Part shown: positions 36,561 through 49,403 of the stretch, in pieces
Layout of the letters: every line of letters begins with the position of its first letter
Numbering within the stretch: the first letter of the stretch is position 1
Assembly: GCA_028023455.1 (NCBI GenBank)
Contig: JAQFVV010000549.1
Span: 248,001-312,000 of the forward strand
Origin: Epiperipatus broadwayi
Lineage: Eukaryota; Onychophora; Udeonychophora; Euonychophora; Peripatidae
DNA length: 64,000 nucleotides
Direction of reading: 5' to 3'
Translations under genes and position numbers: made by a program
The notes under the pieces: generated by a model
Told to the model about the DNA's origin: nothing
What the model saw: only the letters and a program-made list of their open reading frames with translations
Database searches by the model: none

Positions 36561-37680
36561 ACATGTCAGCTATTTGATGAAGCTCCTTTTAAGTTTTTTA
36601 TTTTAATATTACTTTTTTCTTAACAATTTGTTGTAATCAGAATGATTTGATAAATAATGCCTCAATGTTGTATTCTTTATTAACTGAAATACTTTCCAGA
36701 CCTATCAGGCGCATCGATTTACTATTTTTTCCCTATATATATATATAAAGTATGCGTTTCTATTTCTTTTGAAATGCACGATTTTTTGTCTCAATTTTTT
36801 TTTTCTTATCCAGTATAACCAACCTAATAAAAAAGTTAAATGAAAAATAATAAAATAAAAGTAGAGTTTTATTTTTGTTTCTATACATTTGCCTGTGAAA
36901 ATCACTTTAAAAACAAACAAAATGCCCTTTGCCTTGTAGCAGGTCAAATCTTTAGTCAGATCATATAATATAGATAATTTGTTGGAATATTGCACCGCTT
37001 ATAGAATGATCTAGAATTATTATAAAGATCGGAAAAAGAAAATGATATATTTGAGAAAATAAATCTTTTATTTTACTTAACTATTAATTTAATATTCGCA
37101 CTATGTGCATGTTTAGATAGAAATTTTTTTATATAGGCCCATTTTATTTTATTTATGAAAATATCCTGTGTTTGGATTGAGAGTTTTTAAGGGCCAGAGA
37201 TTCATCACCCTTGATGTAACAAATAAGCACACATTCATATATACATACATATATATGCATTCATATAGTAAGCATATATATATATATTTTTCAAAACATG
37301 TTTGGTTTATTTATAATTTGCATGCATTATTCAAAATCCAATTCTCCTATATAGGTATTGGTTTATGCATAACAGTTAATCCATTTTTTTTGCATTTCTC
37401 CTAATACATAGAGATTACAATCTTATAATTACTATAACAAATAAAATTAATGTAATTTTCAAAACATATTGGCAATGCAGCTAAATTTTTGAAATTTAAA
37501 AAAACAAAAGAACAAAATAAATTATTTTTTAAAAAATAACACAAAATCAACTTCATTTATGCATTTCATGGATTCTAATATAAAATAAAATGTAAAAATA
37601 ATGTATTGCTGATTTTATATTCTGATAATAATTTATTAAAAACTATTTAATCATATTACAACAATTAATATGCTTAATTA
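36561..37680. other. AT-rich sequence without recognisable feature
   Basis: Short frames only, with no motif. TA tracts near 36737 and 37277. Confidence 0.5.
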
Positions 37681-37688
37681 CTGTATAT

Positions 37689-37965
37689 CAGGGGTGTCCA
37701 ATAAGTCGATCGTGATTTTTAATTTTGATTTAATGTAGCTAATTTGAATTAATAAATATTGTTAATAATTACTCATGTTGATTTAATTCCCCGGACATGA
37801 GTTTTTTTGGCCCATTAAATAATTATTTTTTACTAGGTAGATATATAAAAATGATACATATTTTACACCTCCCTCCACTTAGACTACGCCTATGCAACAA
37901 GTCGATCGCAAAACATTTTTAAAATAAAAAGTAGATATTATGAACACAAAAGTTGGCCACCTCTG
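37689..37965. mobile_element. hAT MITE with perfect 8-bp target duplication
   Basis: 277 bp. Begins CAGGGGTGTCCAATAAG and ends TTGGCCACCTCTG, imperfect inverted termini of hAT type. CTGTATAT is duplicated at 37681-37688 and 37966-37973. The box AAGTCGATCG occurs near both ends. No coding. Confidence 0.93.
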
Positions 37966-37973
37966 CTGTATAT

Positions 37974-39302
37974 CATAGACACATTTTGTGCAACTAATCA
38001 TTAAATTAGTAGAATTAATGTGACTGTCAAATCATGCATTTGACTATCATATTTTATGAACTTTCACTACCTATATCATAACTATATTACGGAAGTGTAG
38101 AATAAATCTGTTGTATTAAGCCAGTGGCTTCTTATCACAAATTATTAATTTTATATAGAAACCTGGAGGAGGGTGATTTTAATCTGAGATCAATCATTTA
38201 TCAATATCAATAATATATATATAGCTTTGCTAGCTTCTCTCCTCAATAAAGACAAATGCATGGGTTCTGTTTGATGATTCTTGCGGTAAATATATTTGAT
38301 TTTTAATAAATCAAGTAGTAATTTTACACTTCATGAGATAGTAATGAATAATTTTCTTCTTCATTATCACTAGCTTCACTTCAAATAATCACTATTTTTA
38401 CAACTTTGTATAAAGTACATTTTTTTATTATGCACAGAAAAAGATACATCATCTAAAATCTAATCATTATTAGATTCTTCTTGAGACTTTGGTCATTTCT
38501 TTTAGTGTTCATAGGTTTTAGATCTTTTAATTCATATATGTTATAAAATTCCTTTAAACTATTTTTTTTTCACAAAGTCATTTTTAATCTACTTCACCAA
38601 CTTTTTTAAATAGAGACAAATCTAAACTGACAGTGAATACATTCCATTATATATATGTTAACTTTTGTATCAACTATTTGAAAATTATATACAATTTAAC
38701 TAAATTCATTACAAGAATTTTTGTAATACGTCTTAAATTTTTAGATCTTATATTGCTAAAAAATCTATCTGCCATCTAATACTGTTGTCTTAATAAATAT
38801 TTTAAGGAGAGAGTAAAGTGTCTGTTTAATTCGAATTGGTCAAAGGGATTGTCCATGCATTGGCTGTAAAAGCAAAATAATATTGCAATATGATTCTACC
38901 TTCAACACTGATGAGGTAAGTATAGTACTTTTGTGGCCAATCATATGGTTACCTTTATTTTTATTATTAATTCAAAATATTACTTGAAAGAGTTTTTTTT
39001 TTCATTTTCATAATAGTACTTTTAATATATGTGCCTCAGATAATTTGGTTTGTTAAATGTCAATTTGTTTTAAAAATAAAAAATGTATTAAAATTTATAA
39101 AAAAAAATATTATGAACTCTTGAATGACCTTTGCCTCTTATTCAAAAAAGTTTTGCCACAACTTTTAATTTTGTAAGATAATATATGATATTCTTATTAA
39201 TTATGAGTAGAAATTTCATTCCATTTTATAAGTAGTTGCAAAATTTATCATAATAAATTTTTCCAACTTTTTTATAATTGTTTATTTTTTCACACGTTAA
39301 AG
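37974..39302. other. AT-rich sequence without recognisable feature
   Basis: Nothing recognised apart from short TA runs. Confidence 0.5.
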
Positions 39303-39380
39303 CATCAGCCGGGAAGCAAACCCGCGAACCCGGGACAACTGCTTGAAAGGCGGCTGTGCTGACCACTCGATCACCAACAC
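39303..39380 (-). other. tRNA-like sequence, GC-rich (tRNA pseudogene or SINE head)
   Basis: On the minus strand: GGTGATCGAGTGGTCAGCAC (A box), an anticodon-type arm GCCGC CTTTCAA GCAGT whose loop would put TTC at the anticodon, and CCCGGGTTCGCGGGTTTGC with a B box. It is much more GC-rich than its surroundings. The acceptor stem is not convincing and the T arm is irregular, so a functional tRNA is unlikely. Confidence 0.5.
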
Positions 39381-41159
39381 TGTTTTAATATTTTATTATA
39401 TTAGATTACTTAGAAATTCATGTGTGTTTATCAATCACGAGTCATGAGAGAGTTGCTGCCTTATGTGTTATTTTCATTTTCCTTGAAGTTGGAATGGCCA
39501 TATTTATCTGCAAACACTTGCCACTGCTGCTGATGATATGTGTAGATGTACAAATTAAGGTGCATTACATCACCTTAAACTTAGTACTATAAATTCTGAC
39601 TTATTAAGATTTGATACATATAAAGAAATATTTTATATGCAATTTTTGTCATTATTTTATATAGATAATATGTGTTAAATGAATTACAAATTTTCAATTT
39701 TTAAAATTGAAAATAAAGATTTAAAAGAAAGAAAAAATTTAACAAGAAATAATAATAATCCTTTATTGCATTTACCATATGCTCAGTGGCTGATATATTG
39801 AGTTTACTCAGAATTTGCATTAATGTTGGCAGAGGTAAGCTTATAAAGATCTAAAGCTTAAAGAATAGATGGATATATTCTATTAATCTTTTTCCAACAG
39901 GGTGTTATCAATTCATAACCTGAGAGAAAGAGTGATTTACTTCACTTAATTACATGTATATTATGTTATACTGATTTCATGTATACATTATATATTGTTA
40001 TATATGGAGACCAATTTAAGACTAAAAAATATGTACAATTTAAAGTTCTTTATTAGCTTATTGCAAATATGGCATTATTAAAATTGAATATCTTATAGAG
40101 TGATCATTAAATTTCTAATATATCATTCTATGTTGGAACCTTTTGAAATTTTTGGTATCAAATTTTGAATTTACTGTAAATAATATTAAAGTTGATTTTT
40201 TAAATTTCAATTCAAACATGCACACTATATTAAAAATTTTATAATAAGGTTCAATGCACTAATATTTTATGTGTGAATGAATGATTTTATAAAAAAAAAT
40301 AATAAAGTAATATTTATGTTAGCTTATATGTAATATTAGAATAACTGAGCATAATTAGTATAATTTTAGTTTATTACTTAAAATGTATGAGAATATTTAT
40401 TATACCTATTTTTAAATTTATAAAAATATTATTTTAAAACACCAATATAAAATTTTCAGTTAATATTCTTTTTTAAAAAAAGAATCCTTTATTATGATGG
40501 TACATAAATAAAGAAAAGAAAAAGATGGTTTATATAATATTTATAACTTATACATTTTAAATTTATAAAAACTATGTTTCCTTGTGTTCATGCTCTCAGA
40601 GATTTTACAAACAGAAGTTATAATATATATATATATAATTATTAAAAATGAAGTATTACTGAAATTTATTATTATAAGTTTATCAGTTATCCATTATATG
40701 ATGCAACTGATAATTTTAAAGTAATGTAGTATGTGATTAGTCTGTGCTGAGAGCCATTCTATTTTTTCCAAAGACTTTATCATGTGGTTAAGTGTTAGTA
40801 TTCATTCATTTATAGTTAAAATCTTCAAAGCGCATGTGCAACAGCGTAATGCTGTTTTAAATATGCAATTAATCATCTGAGATCATCGTTACAAAGACTG
40901 TTTGTTTGTTGTATGAAAGTGAAGAGTAAATTGTGATCAAAAGAGATAAATTTAATTGAATTTGGAATGATCGGGAGTTGTAAACATGTAGAAAGTGTTT
41001 CATTTGCCATTTTAAGTATAGAAGTTTTTTTTAAAAAAAAAAATATTTTGTTGAATGTGTTTAATGTAATGATATTTCATAACTAAGTAGTACATAATAT
41101 TAGTTGGCTTTTAGTAAGTTTACTATTAACGAATTTTTTTAATTCAAGAAAGGGAGTGA
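39381..41159. other. AT-rich sequence without recognisable feature
   Basis: Short AAT run near 39750 and TA run near 40624. No coding or repeat family recognised. Confidence 0.5.
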
Positions 41160-41552
41160 TTTATTTTAGAAAAAAGATAATGTTTTGGAGGCCTATGGCC
41201 AAAAAACACATGGTTATCGATTGATCATTTTTGAAAGAAAGTTTTTATCTTTCTGTGCAAAGGGGTTTGAAGAGTAGGTTGGAAATATAAAGATAAATAT
41301 AGAGTAGTTCAGAAAATAAGGAATATGCATTGTATTTATATTCCACAATGCATATATAATGGTCAGAAAGAAATTAGGCATGCTGTGGTAGAGTGTACTG
41401 TATATGATGAGGTTTAATACATGAAATGTTTAAATAAGACTAGGAAGGGTGTAATAAGTTTATCATTATGTAGATGGGGTGTGAATGTGATAAAAAAAAG
41501 ATGAAAAAGTGGTTTCTAAGTGTAGATAGTTTAAAGAGAAAATTCAGGAGAA

Positions 41553-42387
41553 ATGGAGCAAAGTGTAATTGAGGAAGATAGAATAGAGTATGGTTTTAGT
41601 GGAGTGACAGGAGATATGGGTGAAAAAATTAGTAGTGAAATAAAAATGGTTAACCAAAGAATAAGTAAGATAAAGAAAGAGGTAAAGGATGTAGAAGCAA
41701 AATTAAAATTGTTAGAGACAAAGTGTGAGCAGATCAAGGAGTTATTGAATAGGAATGATGAAAAAGTAAGTAAGGAAGTCCAAAAGGTGGTAGAGAATGT
41801 TATGAATGAAGCAGGGAAAATAGACAATGATACCCAATTGATAAAAGATTCACTAATTAGAGGATGTGGAGGTATAGTTGCAAGAGAAAATGGAAACAGG
41901 TATGTAAGAGTATGTTTGCCTGAATCTAGAATTAGGGATGTTACAGATAAAATAAAGCAAGGGAGTAGAGATGTATATGTTATGGTAAGGGCTAATAATT
42001 TGTCAAAGGCATCAGAGAGATTAATGAATGAGTACATAGAATTCATTAGAAATTTGAGTAAAATTAAAGGAAAAGTAGGAATAGTTGGATTATTACCAAG
42101 ATTTGACAAGAAGTATATGTTAGATAGAGCATGTTCTATAAATGATAGATTGAAAAAATTGTGTGAGAAAAATGGTATTATGTTTGTGGATGTGTGGGAT
42201 TTTTTTTATTGAAAAGAGGGAATTGTATAGTAAGAATGGACTGCACTTAGAAAAACAAGGAAGTGAAGTTTTATGGAGTTTAATTTATAAAGAATATAGT
42301 TTGGGAAATTATAAAGGGGGTGGGGTTTTAAGAAATAAACAAAGAGTAGCTGATTTAGATATAAATGTAGGCTTGGAGAGGGAATAG
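41553..42387 (+). pseudogene. LINE ORF1: coiled coil plus SGNH hydrolase-like domain, frameshifted
   Basis: First part 41553-42212 (219 residues). Residues about 25-90 are a charged coiled coil (KEVKDVEAKLKLLETKCEQI). From residue about 105 an SGNH-like domain follows: DSLIRGCGGIVA where the family has its nucleophile block, VMVRANNLS near residue 150 in the Asn block, and KVGIVGLLPRFD. A run of eight T near 42199-42206 breaks the frame; the other frame carries KRELYSKNGLHLEKQGSEVL, the final block in which D-x-x-H is expected and here reads N-G-L-H. The Ser of the nucleophile block cannot be assigned, so activity is doubtful. Such ORF1 proteins bind element RNA. Confidence 0.75.
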
Positions 42388-42474
42388 GTCTGTAAAATTA
42401 ATGGTAAGCAAGTTACTTGCATATGTAATGGAGAAGAAAGAGTCAAAAGAATTTATAAAAAAGTAGTTAGGAAA

Positions 42475-45400
42475 GAAGAAATTGTTAAAATTGGTTATTT
42501 GAATATACAAGGTGATAGGAGACCAGAAAAGTGGCTGGAATTAAACAAAGCAATTAAAAGTGAAGAGCTTGAGGCATTAGCAGTAGGGGAAACACTTCTA
42601 AGAAAAAAAGAATAACCTATTCTGGAAGACTTTTTATGGCAGAGTATAAATAGAAAAGAAAAAAGGATGGTGGTGTAAAAGTTATAGCAAAAAAAATATT
42701 TAAATACTGTTAAATCTCAAAGCCCTTCCCACAAGCAACTTTCTTGTGATGTACAGAAGTTTTTCCTCTTTGAATCTGTTTTCTCACTCTGCCATAGGGA
42801 GGATGATACCACATTTCACATTGTCAACAATTGTTCCTCTCTTCAGGGCTGTAGAATCTTGATTAATCAAATTTATACACCAAAACATCCAATTATCAAC
42901 ACCCTCATAGAAGGTATTGCATCTGGGGATTTTGCAATTATAAGAAGTGTCACTATCTGTCTATGGTTTGTCAGATGCATCATAATCTTCATGTCAATTA
43001 TGCCTGATCCAAAATTATTTTTTCTTCAGAAATTAAAATCCATAAAAGAGAGAGCTTTGAAGTTAGCTCCTCATCTTATAGTAAATTCCACATGGCATCT
43101 TATTAATATTGGACATTCCACTCTAAAATTTTTTCTCCTTTTAAAGCAAATTACTGTTTTATAAATGTATTGCTAAATTTAATAAGTTATTTTAACTTTT
43201 TCTTTTATTTTAAACATAGTTGAATAAACCTGTTGTTGATTAAAAATACTCTTAAATGTCTAGAACATTTGTTGTTTGAGATAAGGTTAAAAACACAAGA
43301 ATGGATGGTGAATATAGTGTGTATAGCTACTGAAGATAGTCAAACTATAATGGAGTGGAACAGGAGCATATATGAGTGCCTAGTTACAGATATACAGAGT
43401 TTCAAAGTAAATGGGAAGAGAATAATGGTTATAGGAGATATGAATCAGCATATTGAAGAAGTTGATTATGTAGGTAATAAGAATGGACAACTTTTGAAGA
43501 ATTTTTGTCAGAGAGTGAATTTGAGCATTAGAAATTTATCATATATTTATGAGGGACAATACACATGATCTAGAAATAAAATATTTCACACAATAGATTA
43601 TGTATTAGTAGAGCAAGAGGGAATGAATAAAGTATGGAAAATTAAAGTGTTTGATAATGAAGAGAGAGTAAGTAATAGTGATTATAACTTTTTTATAATA
43701 GAAACAATTAGTAATGTGATGGAAAATAGAAATAAAAGTAGAAATGATAGTGAAAGATGTGGATGGAGAATGAATGATAAGAATAAGTTAGAAGAGTATA
43801 AAATAAAAGTTGAAGAAACCATGAAAGAGTTGGCTAGGGATGAATATAAGGACTGGTGTGGTGAAATAAAAAAGTAGCAAATAGGGTTTTAGGTGTGAAT
43901 ATTCAGAAGAATAAGAGTAATAAAAAAGTGAGAGTTAATAAAAATGTAAAAAAGAGGGGGAAAGCATGCAGAGAATATAAGTGTGCTATTAAGAATAAAG
44001 AAAGTGAAAAAGATATTAATGTTAAATGGGAAAAGTACTTAGAAAAAAAAGTTGGCTAAAATAGATAATTATAGAGTGAGAATGAAATTGAATAGTAAAT
44101 TGTTGGTGGATATTAATAAAAGTGAAAGAGGTGGGAGTAAAACATTTTGGAATTACATTAAAAAAAGAAGTGTAGGGGAGATATATATAGTATTACTAGA
44201 TGATGAGAGAATAGAGACTAGCTCTATAGGAGTTTAAAGATAATCTTAAATAGGTATGTAATGGATATAAAAAAGATGTTAAATGTGAAGGACAGAGTGA
44301 TAACACACATGAAAGCATATAGTAATGGGAATATTAGATTTACAGAAAATGAACTGAATAAGACAGGAAAGAAATTGAAAAGTGGAAAGGCAAGAGATTT
44401 AGATGGATGGGCAACAGAGATGGTAATGAATTTAGGGCATAGGGCAAAAGTAAAACTATTATAATGTTTTAATAAGATGGCACAGAAGAGAAAATTTCTG
44501 AGTAATTGGAGTAATACAAGAGTAACACTACTATTTAAAGGAAAGGGTAAGGATCATAGAAAGTTAAACAATTATAGACCAATAGTGGTAACATGATGGC
44601 TGGAAAGGTTGCAAAATGAATGGAAGAAAATAATATAGTGGGAGAAATGCAAGGGGTTTTTGATTGGATAGGCATATAGGAGATAGTTTATTTGTAGTTA
44701 CTCAACTTATGGATATAATTAGGAATATAAGTAGACAGTTATATATGATTTTTATAGATATAGAGAAGACATATGATCACATAAATATAAATAGATTATG
44801 GGTAAATTAAGTAAATTTGGGAATGGATGGAGCTTTAGTGAGTATTATTAAAAAATTATATGAACATAATTATTATACATATCAATTAGGGGATATAGAA
44901 TCAGTTGAAGTTAAAAATGGGGTGGGACTAAGGCAAGGATGCCCTATGTCACCTATTTAGTTTTTGTTATATTTGAAAGAAATGGGGAGAGCAATAAAAA
45001 GATGAGGAAGAGGGCTAGAGATACCATTAATAGGTGGCAAGAGAATATATACATTGTCTTGTCTTTTATTTGGAGATGATATCTTTTTGTGTACAGCAAG
45101 AAGATATGGAAATTATGCTGAGGACATGCACAAAGGTAGGTAAATAGATGGAGATTAAATTTAGTGAAGAAAAATCAAAAATAATGATGATTAATATTGG
45201 GGAAAGAGAATATAAAGAATTTTTATTGGGGGATATAAAGTTAATGGTGGTGAATAGATATAACTATTTGGGAATCATCTTAAGTAATCAGAGAAATTGC
45301 TTGGATGAATGGCAGAAAAAATTGATAAATGAAGCAAAGAAAATAAGGGGATTGATAAAAAAAATTAACAGTGTTTTTATATAATAAATATGATGTAACT

Positions 45401-46174
45401 AGAATTGTATGAAAGGGAGTGGTAGTAGCAGTTGCATTATGGGTTAGTAATGGGGTATTAGAAAAAGTGCAAAGAGAAGTAGAAGACATTCATTAGATGC
45501 AGATGTGTGGATGGCAAAGGAGACAATTCAAGGAGGAATGGCATGGTCAAGTTTTTATGAGAGATGCAAAAAGCAAAATTAAAATGTTCGATAAATTGCA
45601 CTTTACGGATAATAAAAAAATAGCCAAAATAATATTTAATTGGGTTATGAGTAAAGGGCAGTAAACAAGATGAGTGAGAAAGGTAATGTGGTATGCAGAA
45701 GATTTGGATAAAGAATTTATATCAGTATACTTGTATAAAAGGTGAGATGATTGTGTTAGGAGGATTGATGAGTGTTATAGTCATAAGGAATGGGATAGAA
45801 GAATAGATGCATTAATAAAGAATAGGGAGTTGGAGAAATGGAGAACTAGTACAGAGAGTAAAAATAGTTTAAATATATGTAGAATTAAACAGAATATTAG
45901 TTGTGAGTTAATTTATGATAATAGTAAGGAAAGTAGTTTAGGGTTTAAGGCTTGAATGAGACCTTTAGCAACAAGGGAATGTACACGTAAATGCAAAACT
46001 GCACATAATTTCGTCTGCAAGTTGTGTAAGAAATGCATAGAAAATATTAGGCATCTGTTAATTGAATGTAAATTCCTGAAAGCAGAAAGAATACAAATAA
46101 TGAAGTTATGGAATAATAAAAATAAACAACGTGATTATACAGAAAGGGGGTATATTGTTTTTTGTGCTGGTTAA
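42475..46174 (+). pseudogene. LINE ORF2: endonuclease, reverse transcriptase, zinc motif, broken
   Basis: Endonuclease: VKIGYLNIQG (near 42487, Asn), VGETLLRKK (Glu), then after the insertion EIRLKTQEW, MVIGDMNQHIEE (near 43430, Asp and Asn), TIDYVLVEQ and NSDYN where active enzymes have SDH. Linker: KARDLDGWATEMV near 44390. Reverse transcriptase: IFIDIEKTYDHI near 44750 (motif A Asp), GLRQGCPMSP near 44925 (motif B), LLFGDDIFL near 45065 (motif C, FGDD rather than the common FADD), NYLGIILSN near 45265. C-terminus: CKLCKKCIENIRHLLIEC at 46018 onward (CX2CX8HX4C). Many stops and frameshifts, and a SDH-to-SDY change, make it inactive. The 42716-43243 insertion separates the Glu box from the rest of the endonuclease. 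Confidence 0.88.
42716..43243 (+). mobile_element. LINE fragment nested in the LINE ORF2, 14-bp target duplication
   Basis: Inserted segment with its own C-terminal zinc motif: FSLCHREDDTTFHIVNNC, then SVTICLWFVRCIIIF and KERALKLAPHLIVNSTWHLI, which match in order FCSLCHRAEETQEHLFYLC, FVLYAYWCTRC and HPDIYATTWSLI of the 58.5-60.6-kb LINE. It has a 3' UTR ending AATAAACC then TTGTTGATTAAA. The duplicated target is AAATACTGTTAAAT (42702-42715) and AAATACTCTTAAAT (43244-43257), 13 of 14 identical. Removing it rejoins the endonuclease reading. It is 5'-truncated and dead. Confidence 0.9.
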
Positions 46175-46370
46175 AAAAAGATAAGGGGCATTTACATATA
46201 AAGGTCATGGAGTTGACAAAGATTATATTGTGGAAATAGGATGGATCAGGATATGGGAAAACTTAGAGTGGATAATCGAAAGGGACAGTAAAGTAGCTAA
46301 CAGATTTCTCAGGGCATAGGTGCTGAGAGATTCCTGACTCGTATAAGGAATGTCATAGTACATCACTTCA

Positions 46371-47265
46371 ATGAATTAAGAAATGCTACTGTTGGTTTAC
46401 ATTTAATAGAATCATTTTTATTAACAATGGTAAATAATTTTAATTTCTTACTAAATTTTGTTTGATTTGATACTTATATATTTGTTAAAATTATACTGCT
46501 ATAATTTAATAATTACAACAATATATGAGAGTGCACGTTAGATTTAGATTTTATTGAATATTTCTTTGATTTCCTAGCGCACACAGTGACCTTCTACTTT
46601 AACTGAAATTTAGAGGGCAAATAAATGTTTTAAACAAACGTTGATGCATGTTCAGTTCAACGTAAATAGTACATGTTGCCTGCGATGTCCAAGTAAATTT
46701 GAGACAGAAATTGCTTCATAGTTTAATAGTTTGATCAGTTCTTTCATTTATTTGAACATCAAATGTTTACAAATAACACAGACACGTTTATATATAAATA
46801 AACGACAATAGAAATATATCTTCTTCGTAATTTAGATTTTAAAAAATTAATTGTTATATAATTAGAATACAAATGTATCAAACACAAACTATTATTTCAG
46901 CTGAATTTCCAGTGAAATTCCCTTAAGTAATAATTCATCGCCTCTAACATTAATAAATTAAAATTTTCACTTACTTCATCAAAATTTTTTTATAATTAAT
47001 CTATTAATTTACAATCTATTTAATTTTTATTTGTAGCCCTTTCATTTTATTAGAATATTCATATCCAGAAATCATGCAATATTTAATAATGAGTTCGATT
47101 TTTTGACAGAATAACATGTTAATCATTATATATAAAAAAATTCATAGCTTATCAAATTAATACTATTTTATAAAGCGCGTGCGCACACACACATATATTC
47201 ATATGGAAATAACATTTTAACACAATCTCATATAGCCTTGGAAAATAATAAAGATAACCGTGGGC
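46371..47265. other. AT-rich sequence without recognisable feature
   Basis: Nothing recognised. A CA/GC run GCGCGTGCGCACACACAC lies near 47176. Confidence 0.5.
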
Positions 47266-47745
47266 TTAGTGTCACGATGAAGCACTTTCAGCATGTAACT
47301 TCTTTTCAAAGTAATAAATGCATTAATGAAATGAACTATAGTATTGTGACAATTTTCCTACTAGTAGCAAATGCAAGGGTAAAGTACCTATAATGTTGTA
47401 ACCCCTATCCTATCTGTTATGAATGAAATGATGAAGCACCTGTAGGCCTGTAATTCCTTTATCAGAATGGATGAAGTGGTGACACATCAATAATGCTGTA
47501 ACACTTTTCTTACCAGTTGTACATGCATTCATAAGTGCTGATAATGTTGTGACTTCTTTCACATCAATGTGAAGCATTTGTGGTACTGTGACTCCTTTCC
47601 CAACAGTAATTAATGAAGCTCAAACAGTATTATGACATCTTCCCCAAATGCAGAAATAAAAAGCTATCATATTGTGATTCATTTCCAACCACAATTGTGA
47701 AGCACTTAAAGTACTCTAACTTTTCCTGTGAGTAGTAAATATTGT
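47266..47745. repeat. Degenerate minisatellite, about 10 units of 40-55 bp
   Basis: The same sequence of words returns about ten times: GATGAAGCACTT, then GTATTGTGAC, then CTTTCC, then an ACAGT or CAGTT-type end. Clear starts are near 47276, 47432, 47570, 47620 and 47698. Units differ strongly, so the array is old. Confidence 0.72.
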
Positions 47746-48845
47746 GCTGAATTAAATCATATTATTTTCACATTGACATATTAACATTCATCTGACTGAT
47801 CAAATAACCTGAAATCTATAGTCTATAGTAAAAGCAGTTTGATACTCATTTAGTGACTATTATTGGAAGGATAACTAGATTAGTTATGATGTCATTTGCA
47901 AAATCAAAAAATAATCTAGGACTGTTTGTTATTGGGGGGGGGGGAATCATGTTATAAACAAAATTAAATTCATTGAATAGGACTCATATTCAAATCATAG
48001 AAATGACAACAGGATATGTTAACTACACATTTTTTATTGAAATTTATTGTATCATATTGCAATTCAATTCTTAAGACTGCAAAAAAAAAAAGAGGAGTTA
48101 ATAAAAGTAGTATTTGAATTTCAATAAAGTGAAGCATATTTAAATTAGAAAAATGTATTACTATTATTATTATTGTTTAATAAGATGGATTTGAACTGAG
48201 AATTTTACAGTCTATTCATTCTCCACTCCATCTCAAACAACTGATACACATAACCACACATTTCTGCAGAACTAGCAGTCATTAGATGGCCAGATCATAA
48301 TCCCCTACTCATATATATAATCAGTGCTCAGTATTAACCATAACAATTCCTTAAACTTTAATGGACAGACTTAAATCTCCTCATTCTTCCAACTATGCAT
48401 CTATCCATTTCAGTAAAACATTGATCATGGAAGGCTTAAAGTGCTTCTTAGATTTGATATTGTAGCCATACCCATGTACACTTTATGGCAATCTAATCCC
48501 TCATATTATCAGACCATTTTGTATCCATATATATTAATAGGAGAAGGATGGACTGAACTTATATAGAGATGTAATCTATTTCCCAAACAATAAGTAATTC
48601 TAAAGCAGTATATAATTTGCTTAAATTGAATACTTCTTGTATATGTAATTAAAAAATTTTGAACTAAGGATTTTTCAGTCGATTCATCCTCCATCCCATT
48701 TCAAACAATTTATTATTGTTGTTGATGTTGTTGCTGACTTTCTGGTGCTGGGTCACTATAGCAAGAAAACTTTAGATTTCGTAGCAATGAATGGTAAGTA
48801 AGAGGGCGGTGCATGTAATTGTGGTTTACATTAATTTAAACTTAT
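47746..48845. other. Sequence with a repeated 55-bp block, otherwise unassigned
   Basis: 48186-48245 and 48656-48710 share TTTGAACT-A-G-ATTTT-CAGTC-ATTCATCCTCCA-type sequence. Inverted, the first reads GTTCAAATCC, a B-box look-alike, so the pair may be old SINE pieces. A G run of ten lies near 47935. Confidence 0.45.
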
Positions 48846-49362
48846 TTAAATGAGTTCAGTGGATTCAAATATGTTCAGTGGATTAAATAGCCCACTTTTT
48901 GAGAGAGGAAAACAGAATTTCTTTTTGTTAATGGAGTTGGAGTAATTGGAAATATGCCATGCCTCTTTAATCTTGAACTTAGCATTGTTTCTTTCAGTAT
49001 ACATGATTCTGGTTGCTATGGGTTCAAATGATGTTGTGATAGACTTGTGGTGAAGCTGGTGATGCTTCTCCATAATAGACAGTTGTGCATCCAGCTTGGA
49101 TGCAGGTTATTTTGTAGACTGCATGTGGTGTTTGTTCTGTGGGGAGTTTGTCTTTAGAGTAGTCTTTTTATTGAGGGAGGAGTGTGTTTGCTTACTCAAT
49201 GTCATTTGGAAAATTTTTTGGCAATATTTATTGCTATTTTGGGGATATGTGAAAGCAGTATTCATGGCTTGTGAACAATTGAAGTATTTGCTCTGATTTT
49301 ATTATAGACATCATTGGTGATGTTAGCCAGTGTGCTGTATTTGACTCACATAGCATAAATCA

Positions 49363-49363
<1 letters not shown>

Positions 49364-49401
<38 letters not shown>
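49364..49401. repeat. (TA)n microsatellite
   Basis: About 19 TA units. Confidence 0.97.

Positions 49402-49403
<2 letters not shown>

Larger units (their letters stand above)
41160..46370 (+). mobile_element. LINE with SGNH-type ORF1 and APE/RT ORF2, nested insertion inside
   Basis: Plus-strand non-LTR retrotransposon of about 5 kb, 528 bp of which is an inserted LINE fragment. It has an ORF1 with coiled coil and esterase-like domain, an ORF2 with APE endonuclease, reverse transcriptase and a C-terminal zinc motif, and a short 3' tail. The ORF1 type is known from CR1/L2-group LINEs. G-rich plus strand and A/G-rich codons set it apart from the neighbouring DNA. Upstream, 41310-41450 shows CX5C and KEIRHAVVEC, a zinc-like motif that may belong to the ORF1 N-terminus or to an older ORF2 end. 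Exact ends are uncertain. Confidence 0.82.

Noticed and set aside
38118-38140. GCCAGTGGCTTCTTATCAC as a possible hAT terminus
   Set aside because: No matching inverted terminus or 8-bp duplication was found within 2 kb.
41531-42109. 192-residue minus-strand frame
   Set aside because: Shadow of LINE ORF1 on the plus strand; Ser/Leu/Phe-rich composition comes from reading the purine-rich strand backwards.
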